Source: Thermithiobacillus plumbiphilus (GTDB taxonomy: Bacteria; Pseudomonadota; Gammaproteobacteria; Acidithiobacillales; Thermithiobacillaceae). From it: a DNA stretch of 64,000 nucleotides. How positions within the stretch are numbered: the first letter of the stretch is position 1; the number at the start of each line of letters is the position of its first letter. The position numbers and the translations under genes are program-made. Location: NCBI RefSeq assembly GCF_038070005.1, contig NZ_JBBPCO010000011.1, forward strand, positions 1-64,000, read 5' to 3'. The notes below the pieces were generated by a model. That model made no database searches, was not told the origin of the DNA, and was given only the letters and a program-made list of their open reading frames with translations. Below, in pieces: positions 6,849 through 16,841 of the stretch.

Positions 6849-9215
6849 CTAACGTAAGCTCACGGGGCAAATCCTTCCTACCGCTGTAAGCACCCGCTTG
6901 ATTACCTCATTGACCATCTCGTCATCGAGGGTCTTTTCGTTGCTCTGCAACAGCAGGCTGAATGCCAGACTCTGCTGTCCGGCCGGCACTCCGGGTCCTT
7001 CATAGCGATCAAATACCTGCACGTCCCGGATCAAAACCGGATCTGCCGCCAGGATGGCAGCCATGATGTCAGAAGCTAGCACATCTCTGGGAAGCAGCAA
7101 GGCCAGATCGCGACGCAATGAAGGAAACTTCGACCAGCCCTGATAGACCGGACGATCGCTGCCGAGTTGAAGCAGCATATCCAGATCAAACTCGAACAGC
7201 ACGGGCGCACCCGGCAGATCCATCTGTCTGGCCAGCGCAGGATGCAGGGTACCCATCAATCCCAGCGTATGGCCATTCACATGGACGGAAGCGGTTTGCG
7301 CAGGATTCAGGGCAGGATGCTCGGCCGGCTTGAACAGCGCGCCAGGCAGGCGACAAGCCTGCAGTACCGCTTCCACATCGGCCTTGAGATCGTAAAAGTC
7401 AACGGACTGGCGGGCATGGGCCCAGGTCTCGGGGAAGCGCGCGCCCATGATGAGTCCTGCCAGGCGGACGGGCTGCGCGCTGTTCACGAAGGTCCGCCCC
7501 CACTCGAAGATCCGCACGCGCTGCTGCTGGCGTTTCAGATTGTAGTCAAGCGTCTGCAGCAGCCCAGGCCACAGGCTGGTACGCATCACCGACATGTCCT
7601 GGGATATCGGGTTGAGTACCTGGACCGGGGCCAGAGAGGGTTCGAGGCGCGCCTGCCACTCCGGCGAGACAAAGCTGTAGGTAATCACCTCATTGTAGTC
7701 ACGCGCTTCCAGCATGCGGCGCAGATCATGGATGCGCTGCGTCCTTCCGTAGGCCTCCGTGACATGCAGCACGGCCCTGGGCATCTGCACCGGCAAGGCA
7801 TCGTAGCCATATACCCGCGCCACCTCCTCGATCAGGTCCGCCTCGATCCGGACATCGAAGCGGGCGCTGGGAGGACGCACTCGCCAGCCGCCCTCAGCGA
7901 CTTCCAGGGCCATGCCCAGTCCGGCCAGAATCGCTGTTACCCGTTCATCAGCGATTTCGGTCCCCAGCACCCGGTTCAGGCGCTCACGACGCAGGAGGAT
8001 CTCCGGCCGCACCGGAATGTATTCCACCGCCTCGACACGCAGCATACTGCCAGGCCTGCCGCCGCAGATATCGGTGATCAGGGATACTGCCCGCGCGAGC
8101 GCCGCCGGTGGCAGCTCGGGATCAACGCCACGTTCGAAGCGATGCGAGGCATCGGTATGAAGACCCAGTCGCCGAGCTCGGCCTGCCAGGGCCGCGGGCG
8201 TGAAATAGGCGCTCTCGATGAAGACCGAGCGGGTGTCTGCACCAACCGCGCTCCCCTGCCCCCCCATGATGCCCGCCACCGCCTGAACCCCGGCATCATC
8301 CGCGATGACCAGCATATCCGGGTCGAGGCTGACCGCAGAGCCATCGAGCAGTTTGGTTTGCTCGCCCGCCTGGGCCATTCGCACCTGCAAGGATCCCTGC
8401 AATTTCTCCAGATCAAAGGCGTGCAAGGGCTGACCAAGCTCAAGCATGACGTAGTTGAGCACGTCCACAACCGGGTGGATACTGCGCAGCCCCGAGCGGC
8501 GCAGCGCCTCGCGCAACCAGTCAGGCGTCCGCGCATCCGGACGAATGCCCTGGATGAGTTGGCCACAGTAACGTGGACAGGCAGCCGGCGCGTCCACCTG
8601 GATCACCCTGTCATGCTCTTCCTGCGGGGCTGGAATTTCGATGTTCAAGGGCTTGAACGCTGCCCCTGACAGTACGGCAAGCTCGCGGGCAAGCCCCTGA
8701 ATGGACAAGCAGTCCGCCCGATTGGGGGTCAAACCCAGGGTCAGAAGAACGTCATCAAGCTGCAGATAGGCACGCAGATCCTCACCCAGCTGGGCCGAAG
8801 AGTCCAGAATCATCAGCCCGTCCGACCTGTCCTCCAGACCAAGCTCCTGGGCGGAACACAACATGCCAGCAGATGGCACTCCCCGAACCTCCGCAGCACG
8901 AATGGTCAGCCCAGCCGGGAGAGTTGCCCCGGGCAGGGCAACCGGCACCCGCTGCCCCACGGCAAGATTTGCCGCGCCACAGACAATCTGCACTTCCGGG
9001 GGATTGCCAAGCGCCACACGCGCAAGGCGCAGCCGGTCCGCATTCGGATGCGGCCAGACCTCGAGCACCTCGCCGACCACGACGCCGGTGAATGGCGGCG
9101 CAGCCGGTTCAAGGCTTTCCAGCTCAAGACCCGCCATGGTCAGACGGCGACCAAGCTCTTCCGGCGTCCAGCCTGTCTGTACCCAGTTTTCCAGCCATTG
9201 ATAGCTAAACTGCAT
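6849..9215 (-). CDS. pheT: Phenylalanine-tRNA ligase beta subunit
   Basis: The protein has 788 residues, a normal bacterial length. With PheS it forms the alpha2-beta2 enzyme that charges tRNA-Phe. Domains in order: an N-terminal tRNA-binding fold (about 40-150, with [15 protein letters not shown]), the B3/B4 editing region (about 210-375), B5 (about 400-475), a catalytic-like core, and the C-terminal FDX-ACB anticodon-binding domain (about 695-788, with [14 protein letters not shown]). GGAG precedes the ATG. The start lies 3 bp after the pheS stop. Confidence 0.98.
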   Translation of the reverse strand: MQFSYQWLENWVQTGWTPEELGRRLTMAGLELESLEPAAPPFTGVVVGEVLEVWPHPNADRLRLARVALGNPPEVQIVCGAANLAVGQRVPVALPGATLPAGLTIRAAEVRGVPSAGMLCSAQELGLEDRSDGLMILDSSAQLGEDLRAYLQLDDVLLTLGLTPNRADCLSIQGLARELAVLSGAAFKPLNIEIPAPQEEHDRVIQVDAPAACPRYCGQLIQGIRPDARTPDWLREALRRSGLRSIHPVVDVLNYVMLELGQPLHAFDLEKLQGSLQVRMAQAGEQTKLLDGSAVSLDPDMLVIADDAGVQAVAGIMGGQGSAVGADTRSVFIESAYFTPAALAGRARRLGLHTDASHRFERGVDPELPPAALARAVSLITDICGGRPGSMLRVEAVEYIPVRPEILLRRERLNRVLGTEIADERVTAILAGLGMALEVAEGGWRVRPPSARFDVRIEADLIEEVARVYGYDALPVQMPRAVLHVTEAYGRTQRIHDLRRMLEARDYNEVITYSFVSPEWQARLEPSLAPVQVLNPISQDMSVMRTSLWPGLLQTLDYNLKRQQQRVRIFEWGRTFVNSAQPVRLAGLIMGARFPETWAHARQSVDFYDLKADVEAVLQACRLPGALFKPAEHPALNPAQTASVHVNGHTLGLMGTLHPALARQMDLPGAPVLFEFDLDMLLQLGSDRPVYQGWSKFPSLRRDLALLLPRDVLASDIMAAILAADPVLIRDVQVFDRYEGPGVPAGQQSLAFSLLLQSNEKTLDDEMVNEVIKRVLTAVGRICPVSLR

Positions 9216-9218
9216 GGC

Positions 9219-10310
<1,092 letters not shown>

Positions 10311-10351
10311 TCATCCAGCTGCCCATCTGGGCACAGGCCGGACTGTCCGTT

Positions 10352-10711
10352 TCAGCTCGCCAGCTGCTGCTTGGCAATCTCGGCCAAGGAAGCAAACGCG
10401 TCCTTGTTTGCCACGGCAAGTTCAGCGAGGACCTTGCGGTCCACCTCCACCCCGGCACTCTGAAGTCCGTTGATGAAACGGCTGTAGGTCAGACCCTGCT
10501 CGCGGGCACCGGCATTGATACGGGTAATCCACAGGCGGCGGAAATCACGCTTGCGGACGCGACGATCGCGGTATTGATACTGGCCAGCCTTCATCACCGC
10601 CTGATTGGCGGCACGGAAGGTGCTCTTGCGGCGGCCACGGAAGCCCTTGGCCTGTTCCAGAACATGCTTGTGGCGCTGGCGCGCCTGAACTCCACGTTTT
10701 ACGCGAGGCAT
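10352..10711 (-). CDS. rplT: 50S ribosomal protein L20
   Basis: The protein has 119 residues and is very basic. The start [20 protein letters not shown], the middle [20 protein letters not shown] and the end are diagnostic of bL20, an early 23S rRNA-binding assembly protein. In other bacteria L20 also represses translation of its own operon; I see no obvious L20 operator mimic here. AAGGAG precedes the ATG. It follows rpmI by 42 bp. Confidence 0.98.
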   Translation of the reverse strand: MPRVKRGVQARQRHKHVLEQAKGFRGRRKSTFRAANQAVMKAGQYQYRDRRVRKRDFRRLWITRINAGAREQGLTYSRFINGLQSAGVEVDRKVLAELAVANKDAFASLAEIAKQQLAS

Positions 10712-10753
10712 TTCACTTACTCCTTAAGCCCGGAAAGCCAATTCCGGTGCTAC

Positions 10754-10951
10754 TTATAGGTACGGCAGCATCCGTTTGAGGGATGCCACATCACTGCCGG
10801 AAGCCATAACGGTATGACGCAGGTGGCGTTTCCGTTTCGTGGTCTTCTTCGTCAGGATGTGATTCTTGAACGCGGGGCGAAACTTGAAACCACCACCCCC
10901 GACACGTTTGAAGCGTTTTGCCGCGCCCCGGTTCGTCTTCAATTTAGGCAT
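10754..10951 (-). CDS. rpmI: 50S ribosomal protein L35
   Basis: The protein has 65 residues. The sequence [20 protein letters not shown] and the end KRMLPYL are typical of bL35. I chose ATG 10951, which gives the standard MPKLKT start and has GGAGAGTGAA before it. An upstream in-frame ATG would add four atypical residues. It lies 15 bp after infC. Confidence 0.97.
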   Translation of the reverse strand: MPKLKTNRGAAKRFKRVGGGGFKFRPAFKNHILTKKTTKRKRHLRHTVMASGSDVASLKRMLPYL

Positions 10952-10966
10952 TTCACTCTCCAACTG

Positions 10967-11488
10967 TTAATGTTTACGCGGGGCGATCACCATCACCATC
11001 TGACGCCCTTCCAGGCGCGGCCGCTGCTCTACCGTTCCAATGTCCTTCAGATCGGCTTCCACCCGGTTCAAAAGCTGCAATCCCAATTCCTGATGGGCCA
11101 TTTCGCGCCCACGGAACCGGAGGGTGATCTTTGCCTTGTCGCCCTCTTCCAGAAAACGAATCAAATTCCGCACCTTGATCTGGTAATCACCTTCATCGGT
11201 ACCGGGCCGGAACTTGATCTCCTTGACCTGGACCTGCTTCTGCTTGCGCCGGGCCTCGTGCTGCCGCTTGCTTTCCTCGTACTTGAATTTCCCGTAGTCC
11301 ATGATGCGGACCACGGGAGGCGTCGCCGTCGGGGCGATTTCAACAAGATCGAGACTAGCTGCTTCGGCAGCAGCGAGGGCCGCCGCAATCGTGACAACGC
11401 CCTGCTGCTCGCCGTTTTCGTCGATCAGACGAACATTGGGCGCGGTGATTTCACGGTTGATGCGCGTAGATGACTTGTTCGAGGCGAT
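10967..11488 (-). CDS. infC: Translation initiation factor IF-3, starting at AUC
   Basis: The 173-residue protein begins [20 protein letters not shown] after the initiator. The frame has a TAA two codons upstream of the start (the thrS stop), and the only candidate with a ribosome binding site is the ATC at 11488-11486, preceded by GGAGGG about 7 bases away. IF-3 genes elsewhere use AUU for the same reason: IF-3 itself rejects non-standard starts, giving autoregulation. IF3-N (about 9-80) and IF3-C (about 85-170, with [16 protein letters not shown] at its start) are complete. ATG- or GTG-only gene finding would truncate the N-terminal domain. Confidence 0.93.
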   Translation of the reverse strand: MASNKSSTRINREITAPNVRLIDENGEQQGVVTIAAALAAAEAASLDLVEIAPTATPPVVRIMDYGKFKYEESKRQHEARRKQKQVQVKEIKFRPGTDEGDYQIKVRNLIRFLEEGDKAKITLRFRGREMAHQELGLQLLNRVEADLKDIGTVEQRPRLEGRQMVMVIAPRKH

Positions 11489-11491
11489 TGC

Positions 11492-13423
11492 TTAACCCTC
11501 CGGATCCTGGTTTATGGATGATCGTGTACTTACTTGCTGATCCAACATGGCAGCGAACTGTTCCAGCGTCATGACGCCGAGATCCTGGCCCGCACGGGTG
11601 CGCACCGCAAGCTGGCCTGACTCCTGCTCGCGTGCGCCGACCACGAGCAGATAGGGAACCCGCTGCAAAGTATGGCCGCGTATTTTAAAGCCGATTTTCT
11701 CGTTTCTCAAGTCGGCATTGCATCTAAAACCCATTTTCTGCAGATTTTCCGCGCAATTACGGGCATATTCGCCCTGGGCATCGGTGATATTGAGCACCAC
11801 GGCCTGCACCGGCGCCAGCCAGACGGGCAGATTGCCGGCATAGTGCTCGATCAGGATGCCAATGAAGCGCTCCATGGAGCCAAGAATGGCTCGGTGCAGC
11901 ATGACGGGTGGGCGGCGCGTATTGTCCTCGGCCACATACTCGGCATCGAGCCGTACCGGCAGATTGAAATCCAGCTGGATGGTTCCGCACTGCCAAAGTC
12001 GCCCGATGCTATCCTTGAGCGTAAACTCGATCTTGGGGCCGTAGAAGGCGCCCTCGCCCGGTTGCATCTCATAGGCCAGTCCGTTCTGCTCCAGGGCCGC
12101 CGCCAGCGCGGCCTCGGCCTTGTCCCAGCTTTCATCGGAACCGACGCGCTTTTCGGGACGGGTGGAGAGCTTGACCAACACGTCATGGAAGCCAAAGTCG
12201 GCATACACCGCCTGCAGCATCTGAATGAAAGCAGAAACCTCTGTCTGCACCTGCTCTTCGGTACAGAAGATGTGGGCATCATCCTGTACGAAGCCGCGCA
12301 CCCGCATCAGACCGTGCAGGGCACCGGAAGGTTCATTGCGATGGCAGGAGCCAAATTCGGCCAGGCGCAGCGGCAGATCACGGTAGGAATGCAGGCCATG
12401 ATTGAAGATCTGCACGTGACCCGGGCAGTTCATGGGTTTGACCGCATAGTCCCGGTTCTCGGAGGCGGTCGTGAACATGTTGTCGCGGTAATTGTCCCAG
12501 TGCCCGGATCGCTCCCAGAGACTGCGGTCCATGATGGTCGGCGTCTTGATCTCCTGGTAGCCGTATTCCTGGAAGCGGACGCGAATGTACTGTTCCACCT
12601 GCTGCCAGATCGTCCAACCATGCGGATGCCAGAATACCATGCCTGGCGCCTCTTCCTGCATGTGGAAGAGATCAAGTTGGCGCCCGAGCCGGCGATGATC
12701 CCGCCGCTCCGCCTCTTCCAGCCGGTGCAGATAGGCATCGAGATCTTCCTTGCTTGCCCAGGCCGTGCCATAGATGCGTTGCAACATGGGGTTACGCGAA
12801 TCACCCCGCCAATAGGCGCCAGCCACCTGGGTAAGCTTGAAGGCCTTCAGGCGGCCAGTGCTCGGCACGTGTGGGCCACGACAGAGATCCAGAAACTCGC
12901 CCTGCCGGTACAGGCTGATACTTTCCCCCGCCGGAATATCCCGGATGATTTCCGCCTTGTAGCGCTCGCCCATCTCCTCGAACATGGCGATGGCCTGGTC
13001 ACGGGGCATGACTTCCCGGCTGACCGGCAGGTCTGCGCGCGCGAGTTCCTGCATCTTTGCCTCGATGCGCTCGAGATCGTCGGTCGTGAACGGGCGGTCG
13101 ATGGCGAAATCGTAATAAAAGCCATTCTCCACCGTCGGCCCAATGGTCACCTGAGCCTGCGGGAAAATCGATTTCACCGCCTGCGCCATCAGATGCGCCG
13201 TGGAGTGCCGGATGACTTCGAGGCCGTCTTCGCTGCCAGCCGTTATCGCGGCAAGGGACACATCACGGTCGATGACCGTCGACAAATCAACCAGCTTTCC
13301 GTCAAGGCGTGCAGCCACGGTAGCCTTGGCCAGCGATCTGCCGATACTCGCAACGACCTCCCCGGCACTGACCGGGTGATCAAATTCTCGGATACTTCCG
13401 TCTGGCAGCGTGACCACAGGCAT
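11492..13423 (-). CDS. thrS: Threonine-tRNA ligase
   Basis: The protein has 643 residues, a normal length. Domains: TGS (1-62), the N2 editing domain with [11 protein letters not shown] and CRGPHVP, the class II catalytic core with motif 2 CHRNEPSG, the zinc Cys in MNCPGHV and downstream His residues, and the C-terminal anticodon-binding domain (about 540-643). I chose ATG 13423 ([10 protein letters not shown]), preceded by AAGAGG. An upstream extension would run into tRNA-Val. The stop is 3 bp from the infC start and in the same frame. Promoter access is through or past the tRNA-Val terminator. Confidence 0.97.
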   Translation of the reverse strand: MPVVTLPDGSIREFDHPVSAGEVVASIGRSLAKATVAARLDGKLVDLSTVIDRDVSLAAITAGSEDGLEVIRHSTAHLMAQAVKSIFPQAQVTIGPTVENGFYYDFAIDRPFTTDDLERIEAKMQELARADLPVSREVMPRDQAIAMFEEMGERYKAEIIRDIPAGESISLYRQGEFLDLCRGPHVPSTGRLKAFKLTQVAGAYWRGDSRNPMLQRIYGTAWASKEDLDAYLHRLEEAERRDHRRLGRQLDLFHMQEEAPGMVFWHPHGWTIWQQVEQYIRVRFQEYGYQEIKTPTIMDRSLWERSGHWDNYRDNMFTTASENRDYAVKPMNCPGHVQIFNHGLHSYRDLPLRLAEFGSCHRNEPSGALHGLMRVRGFVQDDAHIFCTEEQVQTEVSAFIQMLQAVYADFGFHDVLVKLSTRPEKRVGSDESWDKAEAALAAALEQNGLAYEMQPGEGAFYGPKIEFTLKDSIGRLWQCGTIQLDFNLPVRLDAEYVAEDNTRRPPVMLHRAILGSMERFIGILIEHYAGNLPVWLAPVQAVVLNITDAQGEYARNCAENLQKMGFRCNADLRNEKIGFKIRGHTLQRVPYLLVVGAREQESGQLAVRTRAGQDLGVMTLEQFAAMLDQQVSTRSSINQDPEG

Positions 13424-13437
13424 ACAGGCCTCTTGAA

Positions 13438-13468
13438 ACAAAAAAAGCATCACATATCGCGATGCTTT
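13438..13468 (-). terminator. Terminator/attenuator between tRNA-Val and thrS
   Basis: On the minus strand AAAGCATC pairs with GATGCTTT (13461-13468 with 13444-13451), followed by six T. It lies 6 bp past the tRNA CCA end and only about 15 bp before the thrS ATG. No promoter fits between it and thrS, so thrS expression depends on read-through. Confidence 0.8.
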
Positions 13469-13473
13469 GAAAA

Positions 13474-13548
13474 TGGTAGGCACGGGCGGTTTCGAACCGC
13501 CGACCTCTACCGTGTCAAGGTAGCGCTCTCCCCCTGAGCTACGCGCCT
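13474..13548 (-). tRNA. tRNA-Val(GAC)
   Basis: The 75-base cloverleaf has acceptor stem AGGCGCG/CGTGCCT with one G-U pair and an encoded CCA. The anticodon stem CTACC/GGTAG encloses TTGACAC, giving anticodon GAC. The T-arm is GGTTCGAAACC. It stands directly before thrS, a conserved order in many proteobacteria. Confidence 0.97.
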
Positions 13549-13560
13549 GAAGCGTGGCTA

Positions 13561-13589
13561 AGGATACTATCCAGCACGCTCAAGATCAA
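13561..13589 (-). promoter_or_regulatory. Promoter of tRNA-Val (and thrS operon)
   Basis: On the minus strand TTGATC (13584-13589) and TATCCT (13561-13566) are 17 bases apart. The -10 box is 12 bp upstream of the tRNA 5' end. It overlaps the last codons of the DUF2818 gene. Confidence 0.55.
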
Positions 13590-13900
13590 GGGCGGCCGGC
13601 CCTATCCCTGAGATTGTAGCGGTAAATGAATCCCGGGAATGCAAAGACCGCGAACAGGAAGAAGGTTACCGCATAGAACTCCCAGCCCTGAGGGTGGACG
13701 TTGCCCAGGGTCGCACGCTCCATGCCAATGGCAAGGAAACCAACCACGAAGTAGAGTAAAAACCATTCCAGCAGGCGCCACTGCCAGCTTTTAACCCCGG
13801 ACTTCGGCGCCATCACGAAGAAGATGCGATTACTGAGCCAGGGCAGATTGGCGGCAATGAACGCCAGGCCGAGAAGCACCCAAACCGATGCCGGGTTCAT
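13586..13900 (-). CDS. DUF2818 family membrane protein
   Basis: The protein has 104 residues with three hydrophobic segments (about 5-20, 44-62, 76-95). The pattern WVLLGLAFIAANLPWLSNRI and the GWEFYAVTFFLFAVFAFPGF stretch match DUF2818, a family found almost only directly after nuoN. The start overlaps the nuoN stop by one base (TGATG), so it is translated with the nuo operon. A role as an accessory or assembly factor of complex I is a guess from position. Confidence 0.85.
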   Translation of the reverse strand: MNPASVWVLLGLAFIAANLPWLSNRIFFVMAPKSGVKSWQWRLLEWFLLYFVVGFLAIGMERATLGNVHPQGWEFYAVTFFLFAVFAFPGFIYRYNLRDRAGRP

Positions 13901-15342
13901 CAGAACAGACCCTGCACCGCCTGAACGCAGATCGTCATCAGCGCGCCAGGTGCCAAGCCAAGTATCAGGATCATCAGGCTATTGAGGCTGACCACGCCCC
14001 CCACAAAATTGTCGGCCTGGATGGGCTGGGGGTTCTCGGGGGCGTCGAAATACATCACCTTCACCACCCTGAGATAATAAAAGGCCCCAACCACCGAGAG
14101 AATGACAGCGTACACTGCCAGCCACAGGTGTCCGGCCTGAATGACGGACTGCAGCACTGCCAGCTTGGCGTAGAAACCCACAGTCGGTGGTACTCCCGCC
14201 ATGGAGAACATCAGGATCATCATCATGCCGGCATACCAGGGATGGCGCTGGTTCAGGCCCTTGAAGTCGCTGATTTCCTCGGCTTCGAACCCCTTGCTGG
14301 CCAGCAGCATGATCATGGCGAAACTGCCAATTCCCATCAGAATGTAGGTCAGGGTATAAAACAGCGCGCTGGAAAGCCCATTGAGATCCCCCGTGACCAG
14401 GCCCAGCAGCAGGAACCCGGCATGACTGATGCCAGAATAGGCCAGCATGCGTTTGAGATTGGTCTGGGCAATGGCGACCACGTTGCCGATCAGTATCGAC
14501 AAGACGGACAGGAACATGAAAATGTCGCCCCAAGCCGCCTGGGCTTCCGCCATGCCGCTGATGACAAGCCGTACCGCCATGGCAAAAGCAGCCAGTTTCG
14601 GTGCCGTGGAAATAAACAGGGTGACCGCGGTAGGCGCGCCCTGATACACGTCCGGCACCCACATATGGAAGGGCGCGGCACCGAGCTTGAACGCAATGCC
14701 CACCATCACGAACACCAGCGCAAACACCAGGACCTTGTCCTGCACCCCGGAAGCGGCAACGGTGTTGGCAATCGCCTGCAGCGACAGACTGCCGGTCGCA
14801 CCATAGAGCAGCGACATGCCATACAGCAGCATGCCGGATGACAGTGCCCCAAGGATGAAGTATTTCAGCCCGGCTTCGGTTGCCTGTGGATCATCGCGCC
14901 GCATCGCCACCAGCGCGTACTGGCAAAGCGCCAGCAACTCCAGGCCCAGGTACACGGTCAGCAGGCTCCCGGCAGATGCCATGATCATCATGCCGACCAT
15001 TGCAAACAGGATCAGGACGAAATACTCGCCGCGGTAGAGCCCCCGGTCACGCAGATAACGTGTAGATGCAGCCAGGGCCAGGAACACCGCCAGCAGCAGG
15101 AAGATCTTCACCACCTTGGCAAAGGTATCCAGAACGAACATGCCATCGAAGGCCAATGCGGTTTCCGCCCCCTGCTGCAGCACCAGCAAGGTCGCGCCAA
15201 CCAGGGTGGCCTGGGTCAGCAAGTAGGTCAGCCCGCGCTGACTCTCCTTCAGGAAAAGGTCGAAGATCAGAATGCCGCAGGCCAGCGTGGTGACGAAGAT
15301 CTCCGGCGCGAGCACAAACCAGTTGGACATCGAGGAACCCAT
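13900..15342 (-). CDS. nuoN: NADH-quinone oxidoreductase subunit N
   Basis: The protein has 480 residues, mostly transmembrane helices. It is one of three antiporter-like proton-pumping subunits of the complex I membrane arm. KRMLAYSGISHAGFLLLGLV is the conserved segment of the family. The start ATG 15342 has AAGGAAGG before it; a second ATG at 15330 lacks one. It is the last nuo subunit of the operon, 11 bp after nuoM. Confidence 0.97.
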   Translation of the reverse strand: MGSSMSNWFVLAPEIFVTTLACGILIFDLFLKESQRGLTYLLTQATLVGATLLVLQQGAETALAFDGMFVLDTFAKVVKIFLLLAVFLALAASTRYLRDRGLYRGEYFVLILFAMVGMMIMASAGSLLTVYLGLELLALCQYALVAMRRDDPQATEAGLKYFILGALSSGMLLYGMSLLYGATGSLSLQAIANTVAASGVQDKVLVFALVFVMVGIAFKLGAAPFHMWVPDVYQGAPTAVTLFISTAPKLAAFAMAVRLVISGMAEAQAAWGDIFMFLSVLSILIGNVVAIAQTNLKRMLAYSGISHAGFLLLGLVTGDLNGLSSALFYTLTYILMGIGSFAMIMLLASKGFEAEEISDFKGLNQRHPWYAGMMMILMFSMAGVPPTVGFYAKLAVLQSVIQAGHLWLAVYAVILSVVGAFYYLRVVKVMYFDAPENPQPIQADNFVGGVVSLNSLMILILGLAPGALMTICVQAVQGLF

Positions 15343-15353
15343 GAAACCTTCCT

Positions 15354-16838
15354 TTATGGAATGACTTTGTTTATGGCTACCTGGCTGAGCAGGTTGTCCA
15401 CGGATGCATGCATGACTTCCTGGAAGGGCGCCGGCCAGACCCCCATCAGAATGGTGAAGACAGCCAGTGCACCGAGCGCCAGAATTTCACGTCCGTTGGC
15501 GTCCTGCAACTTTGCCACTTCCTCATTGGCCACCGGCCCGAAGATCACCCGCTTGTACATCCACAGGGTATAGGCCGCCCCCCAGATCAGACTGGTCGCA
15601 GCGGCGATGGCAAAGAGCGGTTTCACCTCGAAGGATCCCAGGATCACGATGAACTCGCCAACGAAACCCGAGGTACCTGGCAAGCCTGCATTCGCCATGC
15701 TGAACAGCATCATGAATGCCGCAAATATGGGCATGGTATTCGCCACGCCGCCGTAACTGCTGATCAGGCGCGTGTGCATCCGGTCATACATCACGCCAAC
15801 GCAGAGGAACATCGCGGCGCTGATGAAGCCGTGACTGATCATCTGGATGATGGCGCCCTCCACCCCCGCCTGATTGAAGAGGTACATGCCCAGGGTCACA
15901 AAGCCCATGTGCGAGATCGAGGAGTAGGCGATGAGCTTTTTCATGTCCTCCTGGACCATGGCCACCAAGCCGATGTAGATCACCGCTATCAATGACAGCA
16001 GGATCATCAACCAGTCCAGTTCACGCGTGGCATCCGGCAGGATGGGCATGGAAAAACGCAGGAACCCATACCCGCCAATCTTCAGCATGATGGCCGCCAG
16101 AATGACGGAACCCGCGGTGGGCGCCTCCACGTGCGCATCAGGCAGCCAGGTATGCACCGGCCACATGGGAATCTTGATGGCAAAGGCCAGCAGAAAGGCG
16201 AACCAGATCAGCATCTGGGCGGTCATGCCCAGCGTTACCGTATGGAAATCCAGAATGCTGAAGCTGCCACCAGCCTGGAAATACAGATACAGGAGGGCCA
16301 CCAGCATGGGCACGGAACCCAGGAAGGTGTAAAGAAAGAACTTCATCGTTGCATAAACGCGGTTCGGCCCGCCCCAGATCCCGATGATCAGGAACATGGG
16401 AATCAGCATGGCCTCGAAGAAGACGTAGAAAAGGACGGCGTCCAGCGCCGCAAAGACGCCGATCATCAAACCTTCCATGATGAGGAAGGCCGCCAGATAT
16501 TGCGAGACCTTCTTCTTGATATTGGTCCAGGAAGTGATGACGACGAGCACGGTGACAAAGCTCGTCAGCAGCACGAACCACATGGAAATCCCATCGATTC
16601 CCAGAAAGTAATCGATATTGAATGGCGCTATCCAGGGCCGCTTCTCGACGAACTGCATCCCGGCCGCAGCCGGATCGAATCGGGTATACAGCGGCAGGGT
16701 CACGATGAAGGTGAGCAAGGACCCCAGCAATGCCGTGTAGCGCGCCAGACCAGGACGTTTTTCGCCGGCGAGAAGGATCAGAATACCGGTGATCACCGGC
16801 AGCCAAATTGCCAGACTCAGTAGTGGAAATTCTTGCAT
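15354..16838 (-). CDS. nuoM: NADH-quinone oxidoreductase subunit M
   Basis: The protein has 494 residues. It is an antiporter-like proton-channel subunit of complex I with about 14 membrane segments. Conserved parts include FVLLTSFVTVLVVITSWTNI, VHTWLPDAHVEAPTAGSVIL and KKLIAYSSISHMGFVTLGMY. It lies 3 bp after nuoL and before nuoN. Confidence 0.97.
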   Translation of the reverse strand: MQEFPLLSLAIWLPVITGILILLAGEKRPGLARYTALLGSLLTFIVTLPLYTRFDPAAAGMQFVEKRPWIAPFNIDYFLGIDGISMWFVLLTSFVTVLVVITSWTNIKKKVSQYLAAFLIMEGLMIGVFAALDAVLFYVFFEAMLIPMFLIIGIWGGPNRVYATMKFFLYTFLGSVPMLVALLYLYFQAGGSFSILDFHTVTLGMTAQMLIWFAFLLAFAIKIPMWPVHTWLPDAHVEAPTAGSVILAAIMLKIGGYGFLRFSMPILPDATRELDWLMILLSLIAVIYIGLVAMVQEDMKKLIAYSSISHMGFVTLGMYLFNQAGVEGAIIQMISHGFISAAMFLCVGVMYDRMHTRLISSYGGVANTMPIFAAFMMLFSMANAGLPGTSGFVGEFIVILGSFEVKPLFAIAAATSLIWGAAYTLWMYKRVIFGPVANEEVAKLQDANGREILALGALAVFTILMGVWPAPFQEVMHASVDNLLSQVAINKVIP

Positions 16839-16841
16839 GTT

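Noticed and set aside
7167-8669. 500-codon plus-strand ORF
   Set aside because: It is antisense to pheT with no supporting signal.
11672-13537. 621-codon plus-strand ORF
   Set aside because: It is antisense to thrS and runs into tRNA-Val.
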